Below the pieces are notes generated by a model. The model ran no database searches. It was not told the DNA's origin and worked only from the letters and a program-made list of their open reading frames with translations. Position numbers and translations under genes: made by a program. Shown piece after piece: positions 39,201-47,703 of a stretch of DNA of 64,000 nt (positions within the stretch are counted from its first letter, which is position 1; each line of letters starts with the position of its first letter). Source of the DNA: JACPFV01 sp035526825 (GTDB taxonomy: Bacteria > Pseudomonadota > Gammaproteobacteria > Nevskiales > Nevskiaceae); NCBI GenBank assembly GCA_035526825.1, contig DATLBT010000071.1:36667-100666 (forward strand), read 5' to 3'.

Positions 39201-39656
39201 ATGAGTCTAACTTTGACGCGTTACGAGCCTTGGGCCTTGAACAGTGCAGCCCTGCACCGCGAGGTCCTCAATGAGTTCAACCGCATGCTGGATCGCGGCA
39301 GCAATGATGAATCGACGTCGGCCACGGCCGAGTGGGCGCCGGCGGTCGACATCGAGGAGCACGCGGGCCAGTACGTCCTGCATGCCGACGTCCCGGGCGT
39401 GGACCCGGCTTCGATCGAGATCACCCTCGAGAAAGGCGTGCTGACGCTGTCCGGCGCGCGCGAGAAGGCGGTCGAGCAGAAGGACGTCGAGTCGCGCCGC
39501 ATCGAGCGCGTGTCCGGCCGCTTCCTGCGCCGCTTCACCCTGCCCGAGTCGGTCGATGCCGACGCGGTCAAGGCTTCCGGCAAGCACGGCGTGCTGCAGA
39601 TCGTGATTCCGAAGGCCGCGGCCCACAAGCCGCGCAAGATCACGGTCAACTCGTAA
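39201..39656 (+). CDS. Small heat-shock protein, Hsp20/alpha-crystallin family
   Basis: 151 residues from ATG 39201, with CGGAGG 8 nt before it. The alpha-crystallin domain runs from about residue 45 to 140 ('WAPAVDIEEHAGQYVLHADV', 'IEITLEKGVLTLSGARE', 'RRFTLPESVDADAVKASGKH', 'GVLQIVIPK'), followed by a short tail without a clear IxI motif. It is a cytoplasmic holdase that keeps unfolded proteins soluble. It is followed by a DnaJ-type gene 68 nt downstream, so the two form a small stress unit behind a sigma-32-like promoter. Confidence 0.92.
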   Translation: MSLTLTRYEPWALNSAALHREVLNEFNRMLDRGSNDESTSATAEWAPAVDIEEHAGQYVLHADVPGVDPASIEITLEKGVLTLSGAREKAVEQKDVESRRIERVSGRFLRRFTLPESVDADAVKASGKHGVLQIVIPKAAAHKPRKITVNS

Positions 39657-39724
39657 GGCTGGGTCACGGGGGGCGGGGCGCAAAAGCGCCCTGCCCCTTT
39701 TTCTTCTGTCATCCTGAGCGGACG

Positions 39725-40678
39725 ATGGAATACAAGGACTACTACAAGATCCTCGGCGTGAGCCGCGACGCGAGCGCGGAGGACATCAAGCGCTCGTATC
39801 GCAAGCTGGCGCGCCAGTTCCACCCCGACAAGAACAAGGCCAAGGGCGCCGAGGACAAGTTCAAGGAAGCCAACGAGGCCAACGAGGTCCTGTCCGATCC
39901 AAAGAAGCGCCGCGCCTACGACCAGCTCGGCGCGAACTGGAAGGCCGGTCAGCGGTTCACGCCACCGCCGGGTTGGGAGCGCGGGTTCGGGGGGGCGGGA
40001 GCGGCCGGCCCGGGGGCAGGTTTCGGCGCTGGCGCCGATTTCTCCGACTTCTTCTCGACGCTGTTTGGCGCAACCGGCGGCCATGCGGGTCCGTTCGGGC
40101 GCAGCGGCGGCAATCCGTTCGGCAACATGGGCGGTGGTGGCTTCGAGGACATGGGCGGCGGCGGCCGCGGCGCGCGCGCCGCGCAGGACCAGCGCGCGGC
40201 GATCACCATCGAGCTCGAGGATTCGTTCAATGGCGCGCAGCGCAACATCACGCTGTCCGACGGCCGCTCCTTGAATGTCCGCATTCCCAAGGGCATCACC
40301 GACGGCCAGGTCATCCGCCTCGCCGGCCAGGGCCTCAATGGCGGCGACCTGCTGCTCGAGGTTTCGCTCGCGCAGCATCCTGATTTCCGCGTGGAGGGCC
40401 GCGATGTGCATATCGACGTACCCATCGCGCCGTGGGAAGCCGCGCTCGGCGCGCGCGTACCGGTGAAGACGCTGGGCGGCAACGTCGAGCTGTCGGTCGC
40501 CGAAGGCGCGCAGTCCGGGCGCAGGTTGCGCCTGAAAGGCCGCGGACTTCCGGGCGCGCCGCCGGGTGACCAGTTGGTAACGCTGGAGATCGTGACGCCC
40601 GCCGCGTCGGACGCCGCGGACCGCAGCTTCTATGGAGAAATGGCGCGCCGCTTCGAGACGTTCAAGCCGCGCGGGTGA
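39725..40678 (+). CDS. DnaJ-type co-chaperone (CbpA-like)
   Basis: 317 residues from ATG 39725. J domain at residues 1-70 with the HPD triad in 'RKLARQFHPDKNKAKG', then a Gly/Phe/Met-rich linker of about 75 residues ('GFGGAGAAGPGAGFGAGADF'). Two C-terminal substrate-binding beta domains follow ('ITIELEDSFNGAQRNITLSD', 'LLLEVSLAQHPDFRVEGRDV', 'PWEAALGARVPVKTLGG'). The zinc-finger region of true DnaJ is absent, so it is class B, as CbpA. It stimulates DnaK ATPase and passes on substrates held by Hsp20. The linker is unusually rich in glycine. Confidence 0.9.
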   Translation: MEYKDYYKILGVSRDASAEDIKRSYRKLARQFHPDKNKAKGAEDKFKEANEANEVLSDPKKRRAYDQLGANWKAGQRFTPPPGWERGFGGAGAAGPGAGFGAGADFSDFFSTLFGATGGHAGPFGRSGGNPFGNMGGGGFEDMGGGGRGARAAQDQRAAITIELEDSFNGAQRNITLSDGRSLNVRIPKGITDGQVIRLAGQGLNGGDLLLEVSLAQHPDFRVEGRDVHIDVPIAPWEAALGARVPVKTLGGNVELSVAEGAQSGRRLRLKGRGLPGAPPGDQLVTLEIVTPAASDAADRSFYGEMARRFETFKPRG

Positions 40679-40693
40679 GGGAAAAGCCTGCAC

Positions 40694-42175
40694 CTACAAA
40701 AGCGGCCGCCGCTCCTTCCACGGCCGCGCCTGCTCCAGCTGCCCCGCCAGCCGGAACAGCACACCTTCCCCACCATGCGGCGCGACGAAGTGCGTGCCCA
40801 GCGGCAAGCCATCCGCCGTCCAGTGCAGCGGCACTGACATCGCCGGCACACCAGTCAAATTCCCCAGCTGCGTGAACGGCACCCATTTCAGGTTTTCGCG
40901 GACCATGTCCTCGACGAAGGGGCCCCTGAGCAACAGCCCCTGCAGCCGCAGCGCCATCAGCACCTTGATGGCCACCTGTTGCCAACCGGGCGTGACGATC
41001 TGGCCGACGCGTGCCGGTGGCAGCGCCATCGTCGGGGTCATCATGAGGTCATATTTCTGGTGGAACTCGCCGAGCTTGCGCGAGTAGTCGTTCCAGCGCA
41101 GGTAACCGCTGACGTAGTCGCTCGCGCGGCTGGCACGGCCGAAAGCACCCATCGCCAGCGTGTCGAGCTCGAAGCCCTCGTCGCCGCAGCCGGTCTGCCG
41201 GCGGATGGCCTCGGCCGTGGCCGCGCAGTTGGCGAACCACATCACCGTGAAATCCTGCGCCATCTGCATGCCGTCGATCGCGGGCTCGGCTTCCTCGACA
41301 TGATGGCCGAGCGATTCGAGCAGCTTCGCCGCGTCCTCGACCGCCTTCACCGCCTCCGCATGCACCTCGGTGCCGATCGGCGATTTCCTGGTGAAGCCGA
41401 TGCGCAGCTTGCCCGGCGACGCGCCGACTTCCTCGAGGTACGGCCGCTTCGGCGGCTCGATGCGGTACATCGAGCCGATCTCGGGGCCGTGCGTTGCGTC
41501 GAGCATCGCCGCGCTGTCGCGCACCGAGCGCGTCAGCACGTGGTTCATCGCGGCGCCGTGCATGAGCTCGGCGTAAGTCGGGCCCCACGGCGTGCGGCCG
41601 CGGCCCGGCTTCAACCCGAACAATCCGCAGTGCCCCGCCGGCAGGCGGATCGAGCCACCGCCGTCGTTGCCGCCCGCCATCGGCACGATGCGCGCCGCAA
41701 CCGCAGCGGCGCTGCCACCGCTCGAGCCGCCCGGCGTGTGCGCAAGGTTCCACGGGTTGCGCGTCGGGCCCCATGCCTCCGGCTCGGTGATGCCCTTGGC
41801 GCCAAACTCCGGCGTGTTGGTGCGCCCGAAAATCACCGTGCCGGCCTTCAGCCAGCGCGCGGTGATCTCGGAATGCTGCTCGGCGACGTAGCCGGCATTC
41901 TTCAGTGACTTGCTGCCGTAGCACGCGCGCACGCCTTGATATTCCTGGAACAGGTCCTTGACCAGGAACGGCACGCCGGCGAACGGTCCTTCCAGCCTCT
42001 GCTCCGCGCGGGCACGCGCGATGTCGTGCATCGGGATGATGATGGCGTTGAGCCTGGGGTTGACCGCCTCGGCGCGCGCGATGGCGGCCTCGAGCAATTC
42101 GGGCGCGGTGACCTGTTTCTGGCGCACCAGCTCCGCCAGCCCGAGCGCATCGTATTCGCCGTATTCCTTGAACAT
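40694..42175 (-). CDS. Amidase (amidase signature family)
   Basis: 493 residues. The Ser-cisSer-Lys triad is visible: Lys in 'GVPFLVKDLFQEYQG', the cis-serine and nucleophile serine in 'PGGSSGGSAAAVAARIVPMA' and 'GGNDGGGSIRLPAGHCGLFG'. The C-terminal 'DLMMTPTMALPPARVGQIVT' and 'PFTQLGNLTGVPAMSVPLHW' match the GatA/6-aminohexanoate-cyclic-dimer-hydrolase branch. It hydrolyses an amide or ester of unknown structure in the cytoplasm; no signal peptide is seen. It is convergent with the DnaJ gene and 19 nt upstream of the end of modC, but probably unrelated to molybdate uptake. Confidence 0.9.
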   Translation of the reverse strand: MFKEYGEYDALGLAELVRQKQVTAPELLEAAIARAEAVNPRLNAIIIPMHDIARARAEQRLEGPFAGVPFLVKDLFQEYQGVRACYGSKSLKNAGYVAEQHSEITARWLKAGTVIFGRTNTPEFGAKGITEPEAWGPTRNPWNLAHTPGGSSGGSAAAVAARIVPMAGGNDGGGSIRLPAGHCGLFGLKPGRGRTPWGPTYAELMHGAAMNHVLTRSVRDSAAMLDATHGPEIGSMYRIEPPKRPYLEEVGASPGKLRIGFTRKSPIGTEVHAEAVKAVEDAAKLLESLGHHVEEAEPAIDGMQMAQDFTVMWFANCAATAEAIRRQTGCGDEGFELDTLAMGAFGRASRASDYVSGYLRWNDYSRKLGEFHQKYDLMMTPTMALPPARVGQIVTPGWQQVAIKVLMALRLQGLLLRGPFVEDMVRENLKWVPFTQLGNLTGVPAMSVPLHWTADGLPLGTHFVAPHGGEGVLFRLAGQLEQARPWKERRPLL

Positions 42176-42194
42176 CGAATCCCCGTGGTTGCGC

Positions 42195-43292
42195 CTAGTT
42201 TAGAGGGCCGAGCGCCGCACCCTTTACTGCCACGCCCTTCACCTGCGCGTGGCAGGCACTGCCGGGGCGAAGTCCGAGCGCCTCGCTCGATCGGCGCGAG
42301 ATCCGCGACAACAGGACGGCGGTGCCCACGCGCAGCTCCAGGTCGACATAGCCGCCCGTCTGTGGCCGCACCGACTCCACCACGGCCGGCAACACGTTGA
42401 GGATCGTCGACTGCCCTGTCGCACCGATGGCGAGGCTGACGTCGCGCGCCTGGATGCGCAGCCGCAAGCGCTGGCCCGGCGCTCCGTGGTGGCCCGGTAC
42501 CAGGATGCGCCCGGCGTCGGTGTCGATGTCCGTGAGCTCGTAGTTCGCATCGACCGAGCGGACCGTGCCTTGCAGGATCGTGCCGAATTCCTCGCCGAGC
42601 GCGGCGACCAACTCGGGCTGCGCCAGCACGTCCTGCACGGAACCCGCGCCGTGCACGCGGCCCGCCTGCAACAGCACCAGGTGGTCGCAGAGACGGATGA
42701 CCTCGTCGATCCCATGGCTCACATAGAGGATCGGGATCGTCAGCCGCGCGTGCAAGCGCTCGAGGTACGGCAGGATTTCCTGGCGGCGCGCGGGATCGAG
42801 GTTGGCCAGCGGCTCGTCCATCAGCACGACGCGCGGCTTGCGCAGCAGCGCGCGGCCGATCGCCACGCGCTGCGCCTCACCGGCGGAAAGGCCCGGGGGC
42901 TTGCGCGCCATCAGCGCGCCGAGGCCGAGCAACTCGATGACCTCGTCGAGCCCCACCCCGGTGCCATCCGCACTGCGGCGGCGACCGTACTCGAGGTTGC
43001 GGTGCACCGAAAGGTGCGGAAACAGGCGCGCGTCCTGGAACACGAAACCGACCGCCCGCTCGTGCGGCAGAACGAAACACGCCGCGTCCTGCCAGACCGT
43101 GCCAGCAACCGCCACGCTGCCAACCCCCTCGCGCTCGAGGCCCGCAATGCAGCGCAGCAGCGTGGTCTTGCCGCTGCCCGACGGCCCGAGGATGCCGGTG
43201 ATGCCGCGCGCCGGCGCGCTGAAGTCGAGGTCGAGCAGGAAGCCGGCGCGTGCCAGGCGCACGCGCGCGCGGATCGCGGCCGCGTCATTCAT
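42195..43292 (-). CDS. modC: Molybdate ABC transporter ATP-binding protein ModC
   Basis: 365 residues from ATG 43292, overlapping the modB stop by 8 nt. ATPase domain: Walker A 'GILGPSGSGKTTLLRCIAGL', signature 'GLSAGEAQRVAIGRALL', Walker B 'RVVLMDEPLANLDPARR' and H-loop 'ILYVSHGIDEV'. The C-terminal third is the regulatory region with a Mop/TOBE unit ('LRLRIQARDVSLAIGATGQS', 'VDLELRVGTAVLLSRISRRS'), which binds molybdate or tungstate and is the mark of ModC. It powers uptake with ModB and ModA. Confidence 0.93.
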   Translation of the reverse strand: MNDAAAIRARVRLARAGFLLDLDFSAPARGITGILGPSGSGKTTLLRCIAGLEREGVGSVAVAGTVWQDAACFVLPHERAVGFVFQDARLFPHLSVHRNLEYGRRRSADGTGVGLDEVIELLGLGALMARKPPGLSAGEAQRVAIGRALLRKPRVVLMDEPLANLDPARRQEILPYLERLHARLTIPILYVSHGIDEVIRLCDHLVLLQAGRVHGAGSVQDVLAQPELVAALGEEFGTILQGTVRSVDANYELTDIDTDAGRILVPGHHGAPGQRLRLRIQARDVSLAIGATGQSTILNVLPAVVESVRPQTGGYVDLELRVGTAVLLSRISRRSSEALGLRPGSACHAQVKGVAVKGAALGPLN

Positions 43293-43956
43293 GGCGCCAC
43301 CGGCGATTCACCAGGTACAGCGCCACCATCGCCGCGAACGCGAACACGAGCAGGATCAGCGCCAGGCGGTGCGCCACGCCATACTCGAGCGCCTCGACGT
43401 GATCGTAGATCGCAATCGAAATGACGCGCGTCGAGCCGGGTATGTTGCCGCCAACCATCAGCACGACGCCGAATTCGCCCAGCGTGTGGGCGAAACCCAT
43501 CACGGTTGCGGTGAGGTAACCCCGGGCCGACAGCGGCAGTGCCACCGAGACGAAGGCATCGAGTGGACGGGCTCCGAGCGTCGCGGCAGCCTCCAGGTAG
43601 CGGCGGCCGAGCGCCTCGAACGCGTTCTGCAGCGGCTGCACAACGAATGGCAAGCTGTAGACCGTCGATGCGATGACCAGTCCCGTGAAGCTGAAGGTAA
43701 GTGTCTGGCCCGTCAGCGTGACCCAGTGCTTGCCGATCGCGCCATTGGGCCCGAGCAGGATCAGCAGGTAAAAACCCACCACGGTGGGCGGCAGAACGAT
43801 CGGCAGCGAGACGATTGCCTCGATCGCCTCGCGCCCGCGCCAGCGGGTGCGTGCAAGCCACCACGCCAGCGGCGTGCCGAGCACCAGCAAAATCGTGACG
43901 GTGACCAGGCCCAGCTGCACGGTGAGCCAAAGCGGTCCAAGCCCGGGAAATCCCAT
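43285..43956 (-). CDS. modB: Molybdate ABC transporter permease ModB
   Basis: 223 residues with five membrane helices ('WLTVQLGLVTVTILLVLGTP', 'GLVIASTVYSLPFVVQPLQ', 'LALILLVFAFAAMVALYLV'). The EAA loop that docks to the ATPase reads 'LEAAATLGARPLDAFVSVAL', and 'GFAHTLGEFGVVLMVGGNIP' is the typical ModB motif. It is the middle gene of modABC; the gap to modA is 14 nt. Confidence 0.94.
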   Translation of the reverse strand: MGFPGLGPLWLTVQLGLVTVTILLVLGTPLAWWLARTRWRGREAIEAIVSLPIVLPPTVVGFYLLILLGPNGAIGKHWVTLTGQTLTFSFTGLVIASTVYSLPFVVQPLQNAFEALGRRYLEAAATLGARPLDAFVSVALPLSARGYLTATVMGFAHTLGEFGVVLMVGGNIPGSTRVISIAIYDHVEALEYGVAHRLALILLVFAFAAMVALYLVNRRWRHE

Positions 43957-43970
43957 GCGGTGTCCCGCGG

Positions 43971-44732
43971 TTACGGATTCAGGTCGTAGCCATCCAGGCG
44001 AATTTGCGCGCGGATGGCCTCCGACCGCAGGTGCCGCAGGAAGTCACGCGCCGCAGGATGTTTGGCGCCGCGCGCCAGCAGCACCGCCTGCTGCTCGATC
44101 GGCGCGTGCAGCGCAGCGGGCACGTCCCAGCGGCAGCTGCCGCGCCCGATGTTGGGCCCGCGCAGCTGCGACTGCGCAACAAAACCGAGCTGCGCGCTGC
44201 CTGAGGCCACGAACTGCAAGGTCTGCGCGATGTTTTCACCAGTTACCAGCCGGTCACCCAGCTTGGCGGGTGGTAGTCCCAGTGACTCGAGCACGCTCAC
44301 TGCCGCGGCCCCGTAAGGCGCGGTCTTCGGACTGGCGATGGCGATATGGCGGAATCGCCCGTCCATCAGCACCTGCTTGCAATCCTGGCCCTGTAGCGTT
44401 GCGTCCGCCGACCATAGCGCGAGGCGCCCGATGGCGTAGGTGAAGCGCGTGCCGGCCATCGCGAGGCCTTTCTCCTCGAGCAGGCGCGGCCGATCGTCCG
44501 CGGACAGGAAGACATCGAACGGCGCGCCGTTCTCGATTTGAGCATAGAGCTTGCCGGAGGAGCCGCCGCTGAGCTGCACCTCGATTTTCGAGACCGCGGT
44601 GAATTTTTCGGCGATGCGCCGGGCGCTGTCTGCGAAGTTGCTCGCAACCGCGACGTTCAACGGCTCGGCGCCGCTGACTGGCAATACCATCGCCAATCCG
44701 ATAATCCACGCCAGCCGACCGCTTTTGCGCAT
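43971..44732 (-). CDS. modA: Periplasmic molybdate-binding protein ModA
   Basis: 253 residues from ATG 44732, which begins directly at the signal peptide ('RLAWIIGLAMVLPVSG'). The mature part starts 'LNVAVASNFADSARRIAEKF' and continues 'IEVQLSGGSSGKLYAQIENG' and 'PFDVFLSADDRPRLLEEKGL', where the serines and the Asn-Phe contact the oxyanion. The end 'HPAARDFLRHLRSEAIRAQI' is typical. It binds molybdate or tungstate in the periplasm and hands it to ModB. It is divergent from the gene at 44809 across 76 nt. Confidence 0.93.
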   Translation of the reverse strand: MRKSGRLAWIIGLAMVLPVSGAEPLNVAVASNFADSARRIAEKFTAVSKIEVQLSGGSSGKLYAQIENGAPFDVFLSADDRPRLLEEKGLAMAGTRFTYAIGRLALWSADATLQGQDCKQVLMDGRFRHIAIASPKTAPYGAAAVSVLESLGLPPAKLGDRLVTGENIAQTLQFVASGSAQLGFVAQSQLRGPNIGRGSCRWDVPAALHAPIEQQAVLLARGAKHPAARDFLRHLRSEAIRAQIRLDGYDLNP

Positions 44733-44745
44733 TCTTGTCCCCCGG

Positions 44746-44778
44746 TCGCGGGTTTCCCGGATAATCGGCTGCCCGCGA
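44746..44778. promoter_or_regulatory. Inverted repeat in the modABC / storage-protein divergent control region
   Basis: TCGCGGG (44746-44752) and CCCGCGA (44772-44778) are a perfect 7-bp inverted repeat around a -10-like GATAAT (44760-44765), with TTGTCC (44735-44740) a possible weak -35 at 19 nt. It may be an operator serving both directions. It does not look like the known ModE site (AT-rich TATAT arms). Confidence 0.4.
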
Positions 44779-44808
44779 GTGCTGGGCACTTTGCAGGGAG
44801 CCTAAGAC

Positions 44809-45993
44809 TTGGTCAATGACGCAGCGCACGAGAACGCCAAACTGGCCTGGCTGCTGGCATTGGCGATCGCGTTGTTCGCGGTCGACGCGCCGACGCTGCT
44901 GATCGCGCTGCTCGCTGCGCAATGCGCGTTGTGGCTCGCCTCGCGCCTGCCGGTGCGTGAACTCCTCGCTCCGCTGCGCCGATTGTTGCCGTTCGCTCTC
45001 CTGATAGCGCTGTCATTTGCATTCTTTCCGCTCGGCGACCGGCCCGACCGCTGGCTGGACCTGCCGGTGATGTCGTGGACCTTGCGCATCAACCTCGCGG
45101 GCCTCGCCGTCGCCGCGCTCATGTGCCTGCGTGTGTACGCGCTGGTGCTTGCCAGCACCTGGGTGCAGCGCACTTGCCCGTCCGGCGCACTGGTGCGCGG
45201 GCTGCGCTGGCTGCGCCTGCCGGAGACGGTGGCGATTGCTGTCGATGCCACGCTCGCGCTACTCGGCGGCGGTCCCGGTTCGGGCATGGGCGGCGGCCGT
45301 GGCACGGGTGGCGGCCGACGTCATCGCGCTGCGCACGACGGCCCCGGTGGCATCAGCTGGGCCGACATCCGCGCCGGGCGCGTGCAAGCGTTCGTGGAAG
45401 TGTTCGATCGCGGCCTCGAGCGGGCGCGCCGGTGGCTGGCAGAGCGCTACCCCGAAATGGCGCCGGAACGACTGCGCGACCTCAGCATCGTTCTGGCGCT
45501 GTGCCTGACGGTGCTCGGCCTCAAGGTGCTGCAGGTATTGCCGGGCATCCCGATCGCATCGGGGCACAAGAACGTGCTGATCGTGCCCTTGTTCCTTTAC
45601 GCAGCACAGTTCACCGGCATGCGCTTTGGCGCATTCGCCGCTGGCACGGCCGTGGGCATCGTTTCGTTCCTGCTGGGGTACGGCAAGTACGGGGTGCTCG
45701 AGATCGCACATTTTGCAATGCCCGGGCTGCTTGCCGACCTGGTCACGCCGTGGCTGCGCGCTACCGGCCGCGCCGCGCGGCTCGCGCAGTTCGCGGCGGC
45801 CGGGGTCCTGCTCGGCTTCGGCCGCTTCGCCGCCAATGCGCTCGCTATTTTTCTGGCCGGCGCGCCGCAGGCGGCGTTGATTTTCTTTGCGCCGCTGCTC
45901 GTATCTCAGGTAGCCTTCGGTGCGCTCAGCTGCTTCGTTAGCGTGCTGCTGATCCCGCCGCGCCAAGGTTCAAATCATCAACCGGGGAAGTAA
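44809..45993 (+). CDS. Membrane protein: ECF T-component-like N-terminus with a second membrane domain
   Basis: 394 residues from TTG 44809, 8 nt after GGGAG. The N-terminal 160 residues have about five helices and the EcfT/CbiQ-like segment 'STWVQRTCPSGALVRGLRWL' followed by 'RLPETVAIAVDATLALLGGG'. The usual coupling helices with Ala-Arg-Gly motifs are missing. A Gly/Arg/His-rich linker ('GSGMGGGRGTGGGRRHRAAH') and an amphipathic region follow. The last 170 residues have five or six helices ('VLIVPLFLYAAQFTGMRFGA', 'TAVGIVSFLLGYGKYG') reminiscent of an ECF S component. No ATPase gene is adjacent. It shares its operon with the two MoSto-like genes, so a role in molybdate/tungstate traffic is inferred, not shown. 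Confidence 0.6.
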   Translation: MVNDAAHENAKLAWLLALAIALFAVDAPTLLIALLAAQCALWLASRLPVRELLAPLRRLLPFALLIALSFAFFPLGDRPDRWLDLPVMSWTLRINLAGLAVAALMCLRVYALVLASTWVQRTCPSGALVRGLRWLRLPETVAIAVDATLALLGGGPGSGMGGGRGTGGGRRHRAAHDGPGGISWADIRAGRVQAFVEVFDRGLERARRWLAERYPEMAPERLRDLSIVLALCLTVLGLKVLQVLPGIPIASGHKNVLIVPLFLYAAQFTGMRFGAFAAGTAVGIVSFLLGYGKYGVLEIAHFAMPGLLADLVTPWLRATGRAARLAQFAAAGVLLGFGRFAANALAIFLAGAPQAALIFFAPLLVSQVAFGALSCFVSVLLIPPRQGSNHQPGK

Positions 45994-45998
45994 ATTAC

Positions 45999-46841
45999 AT
46001 GGGTCAGTTACTGGCAGACGACGGCCGCACTCACGTCAAGAGCGGCCTGATGCGGGAAAGCCTGGTGAGCCGCAAGCTCCTCGCGCAGACCGACGCCAAG
46101 ACCGTCAAGGGCATGGTGCCCGACGTCAACATGATCGCCATCGGTGGACGCAGCATCATGGACCGTGGAGCAGAGGCGATCCTGCCGCTGGTCGAGATGG
46201 TTGCGTCGCTGCGGGGCCGCCACAAGATGGTGCTGGGTGTCGGCGGCGGCGCACGCGCGCGCCACACCTACGCGATCGGCCTGGATCTCGGGTTGCCGAT
46301 CGGCGGCCTGGCGCGCGTGGTCGGCGGCGTCGAGGAGAACAACCGCGACATCCTGCAATTCCTGCTGGCGCCGCACGGCGGCATCACCCTGATCAAGGAG
46401 CATTTCCAGGACCTGCAGCTGTTTCTCAACAACGGCATGATCCCGGTTTGCATCGGCCAGCCGCCATATCACTTCTGGGAGCCGCCTTCGCACGAGAAAG
46501 GCGGTATCCCGGATAACGGCCCGGACGTCGGGCTGTACCAGATGGCCGAGGTGATCGGCGTGGCCCGGTTCATCCTCGTCAAGGATGTCGACGGCGTCTA
46601 CACCGACAATCCCTCGCGCAATCCCAAGGCCGAACTACTGCGCGACGTCACCGCGAAAGAGCTGCTGACGCGCAACCTGCCCGACCTGCCGGTGGAGCGC
46701 GAACTGCTGCGCACCCTCGAAAACGCCCGCTCGCTGCGCGAGGTGCGCGTGATCAACGGGCTTAAGCCCGATAACCTGCGCCGCGCCCTCGAAGGCGAAG
46801 ACGTCGGCACCGTCATCCGCTCCAGCCGCGGCGCGAAATAA
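45999..46841 (+). CDS. Molybdenum storage protein (MoSto)-like subunit, first copy
   Basis: 280 residues from ATG 45999, 5 nt after the stop of the membrane protein gene. It is an amino-acid-kinase-fold protein of the MosA/MosB type: 'NMIAIGGRSIMDRGAEAILP' (nucleotide loop), 'HKMVLGVGGGARARHTYAIG', 'FILVKDVDGVYTDNPSRNPK' and 'VRVINGLKPDNLRRALEGED'. The R-A-R-H motif and 'DxDGxYTDNP' are shared with Azotobacter MoSto. MoSto forms an alpha3beta3 cage that packs polyoxomolybdate or tungstate with ATP hydrolysis. The divergent modABC genes strengthen the call over an ordinary kinase such as UMP or aspartate kinase. Confidence 0.82.
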   Translation: MGQLLADDGRTHVKSGLMRESLVSRKLLAQTDAKTVKGMVPDVNMIAIGGRSIMDRGAEAILPLVEMVASLRGRHKMVLGVGGGARARHTYAIGLDLGLPIGGLARVVGGVEENNRDILQFLLAPHGGITLIKEHFQDLQLFLNNGMIPVCIGQPPYHFWEPPSHEKGGIPDNGPDVGLYQMAEVIGVARFILVKDVDGVYTDNPSRNPKAELLRDVTAKELLTRNLPDLPVERELLRTLENARSLREVRVINGLKPDNLRRALEGEDVGTVIRSSRGAK

Positions 46842-46844
46842 GCC

Positions 46845-47690
46845 ATGGGAAGCCAAGTGACGAAGAAGAAGGACGGCAAGATCTGGATCGCCGGCATGGA
46901 CAACGCGCTGAACGACGAGACGCTCGCCGGCCATGCGTCGCGCGCCCGCTATGCCAACCGCGACACCGTGTCGGTGCTGCCGGAAGTCTGGATCATCAAG
47001 ATCGGCGGCCAGAGCATCATGGACCGCGGCGCCGCGGCGGTGCATCCCATCGTCGACGAATTGGTCGCCGCCAGCCGGGATGGCATCAAGTACGTGCTCG
47101 GTTGCGGCGGCGGCACGCGTGCGCGGCACGTGTACTCGCTGGGGCTGGACCTAAACCTGCCCACCGGCATGCTGGCGCGGCTCGGCTCGAGCGTGCCAGT
47201 GCAGAACGCGCGCATGCTGCAGATGCTGATGGCCAAGCACGGCGGCATCGTCTGCTACGCCGACGACCTCGAGAAGCTGCCGTTCTACCTGAACACCGGC
47301 TGCATCCCCATCACCTCGGGCATGCCGCCGTTCGAATTCTGGGAGAAGAACAGCGACGTCGGCCTGTTGCCCACCAACCGCACCGATGCCGGCGTCTACC
47401 TGATGGGCGAATTCCTCGGCGCCAAGGGCGTGCTCTACATCAAGGATGAGGACGGCCTGTACACCGACGACCCCAAGAAGAATCCGCAGGCCACCCTGAT
47501 CCCGGAAACCACGGCGCAGGAACTGCTCGCCAACGGCCAGGACGACCTCGTGGTCGAGCGCGTGGTGCTCGAGTACATGCTGCGGGCGGACAAGATCAAG
47601 CAAATCCGCATCGTCAACGGCCTCAAGCGTGGCCAGATCGCCGCGGCGTTGCGGGGCGAGAGCGTGGGTACGCTGATCCGCGCGCGCTGA
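46845..47690 (+). CDS. Molybdenum storage protein (MoSto)-like subunit, second copy
   Basis: 281 residues, ATG 46845, 3 nt after the first copy stops. The same motifs recur with differences: 'WIIKIGGQSIMDRGAAAVHP', 'KYVLGCGGGTRARHVYSLGL', 'GMLARLGSSVPVQNARMLQM', 'ALYIKDEDGLYTDDPKKNPQ'-type loop and 'IRIVNGLKRGQIAAALRGES'. It resembles the MosB subunit of Azotobacter ('IKIGGQS' and 'LGSSV' are shared). Together with the first copy it gives the two subunit types of a hetero-hexameric cage. The N-terminus carries a 45-residue extension before the fold. Confidence 0.82.
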   Translation: MGSQVTKKKDGKIWIAGMDNALNDETLAGHASRARYANRDTVSVLPEVWIIKIGGQSIMDRGAAAVHPIVDELVAASRDGIKYVLGCGGGTRARHVYSLGLDLNLPTGMLARLGSSVPVQNARMLQMLMAKHGGIVCYADDLEKLPFYLNTGCIPITSGMPPFEFWEKNSDVGLLPTNRTDAGVYLMGEFLGAKGVLYIKDEDGLYTDDPKKNPQATLIPETTAQELLANGQDDLVVERVVLEYMLRADKIKQIRIVNGLKRGQIAAALRGESVGTLIRAR

Positions 47691-47703
47691 GCCTGTTCCC
47701 TCT

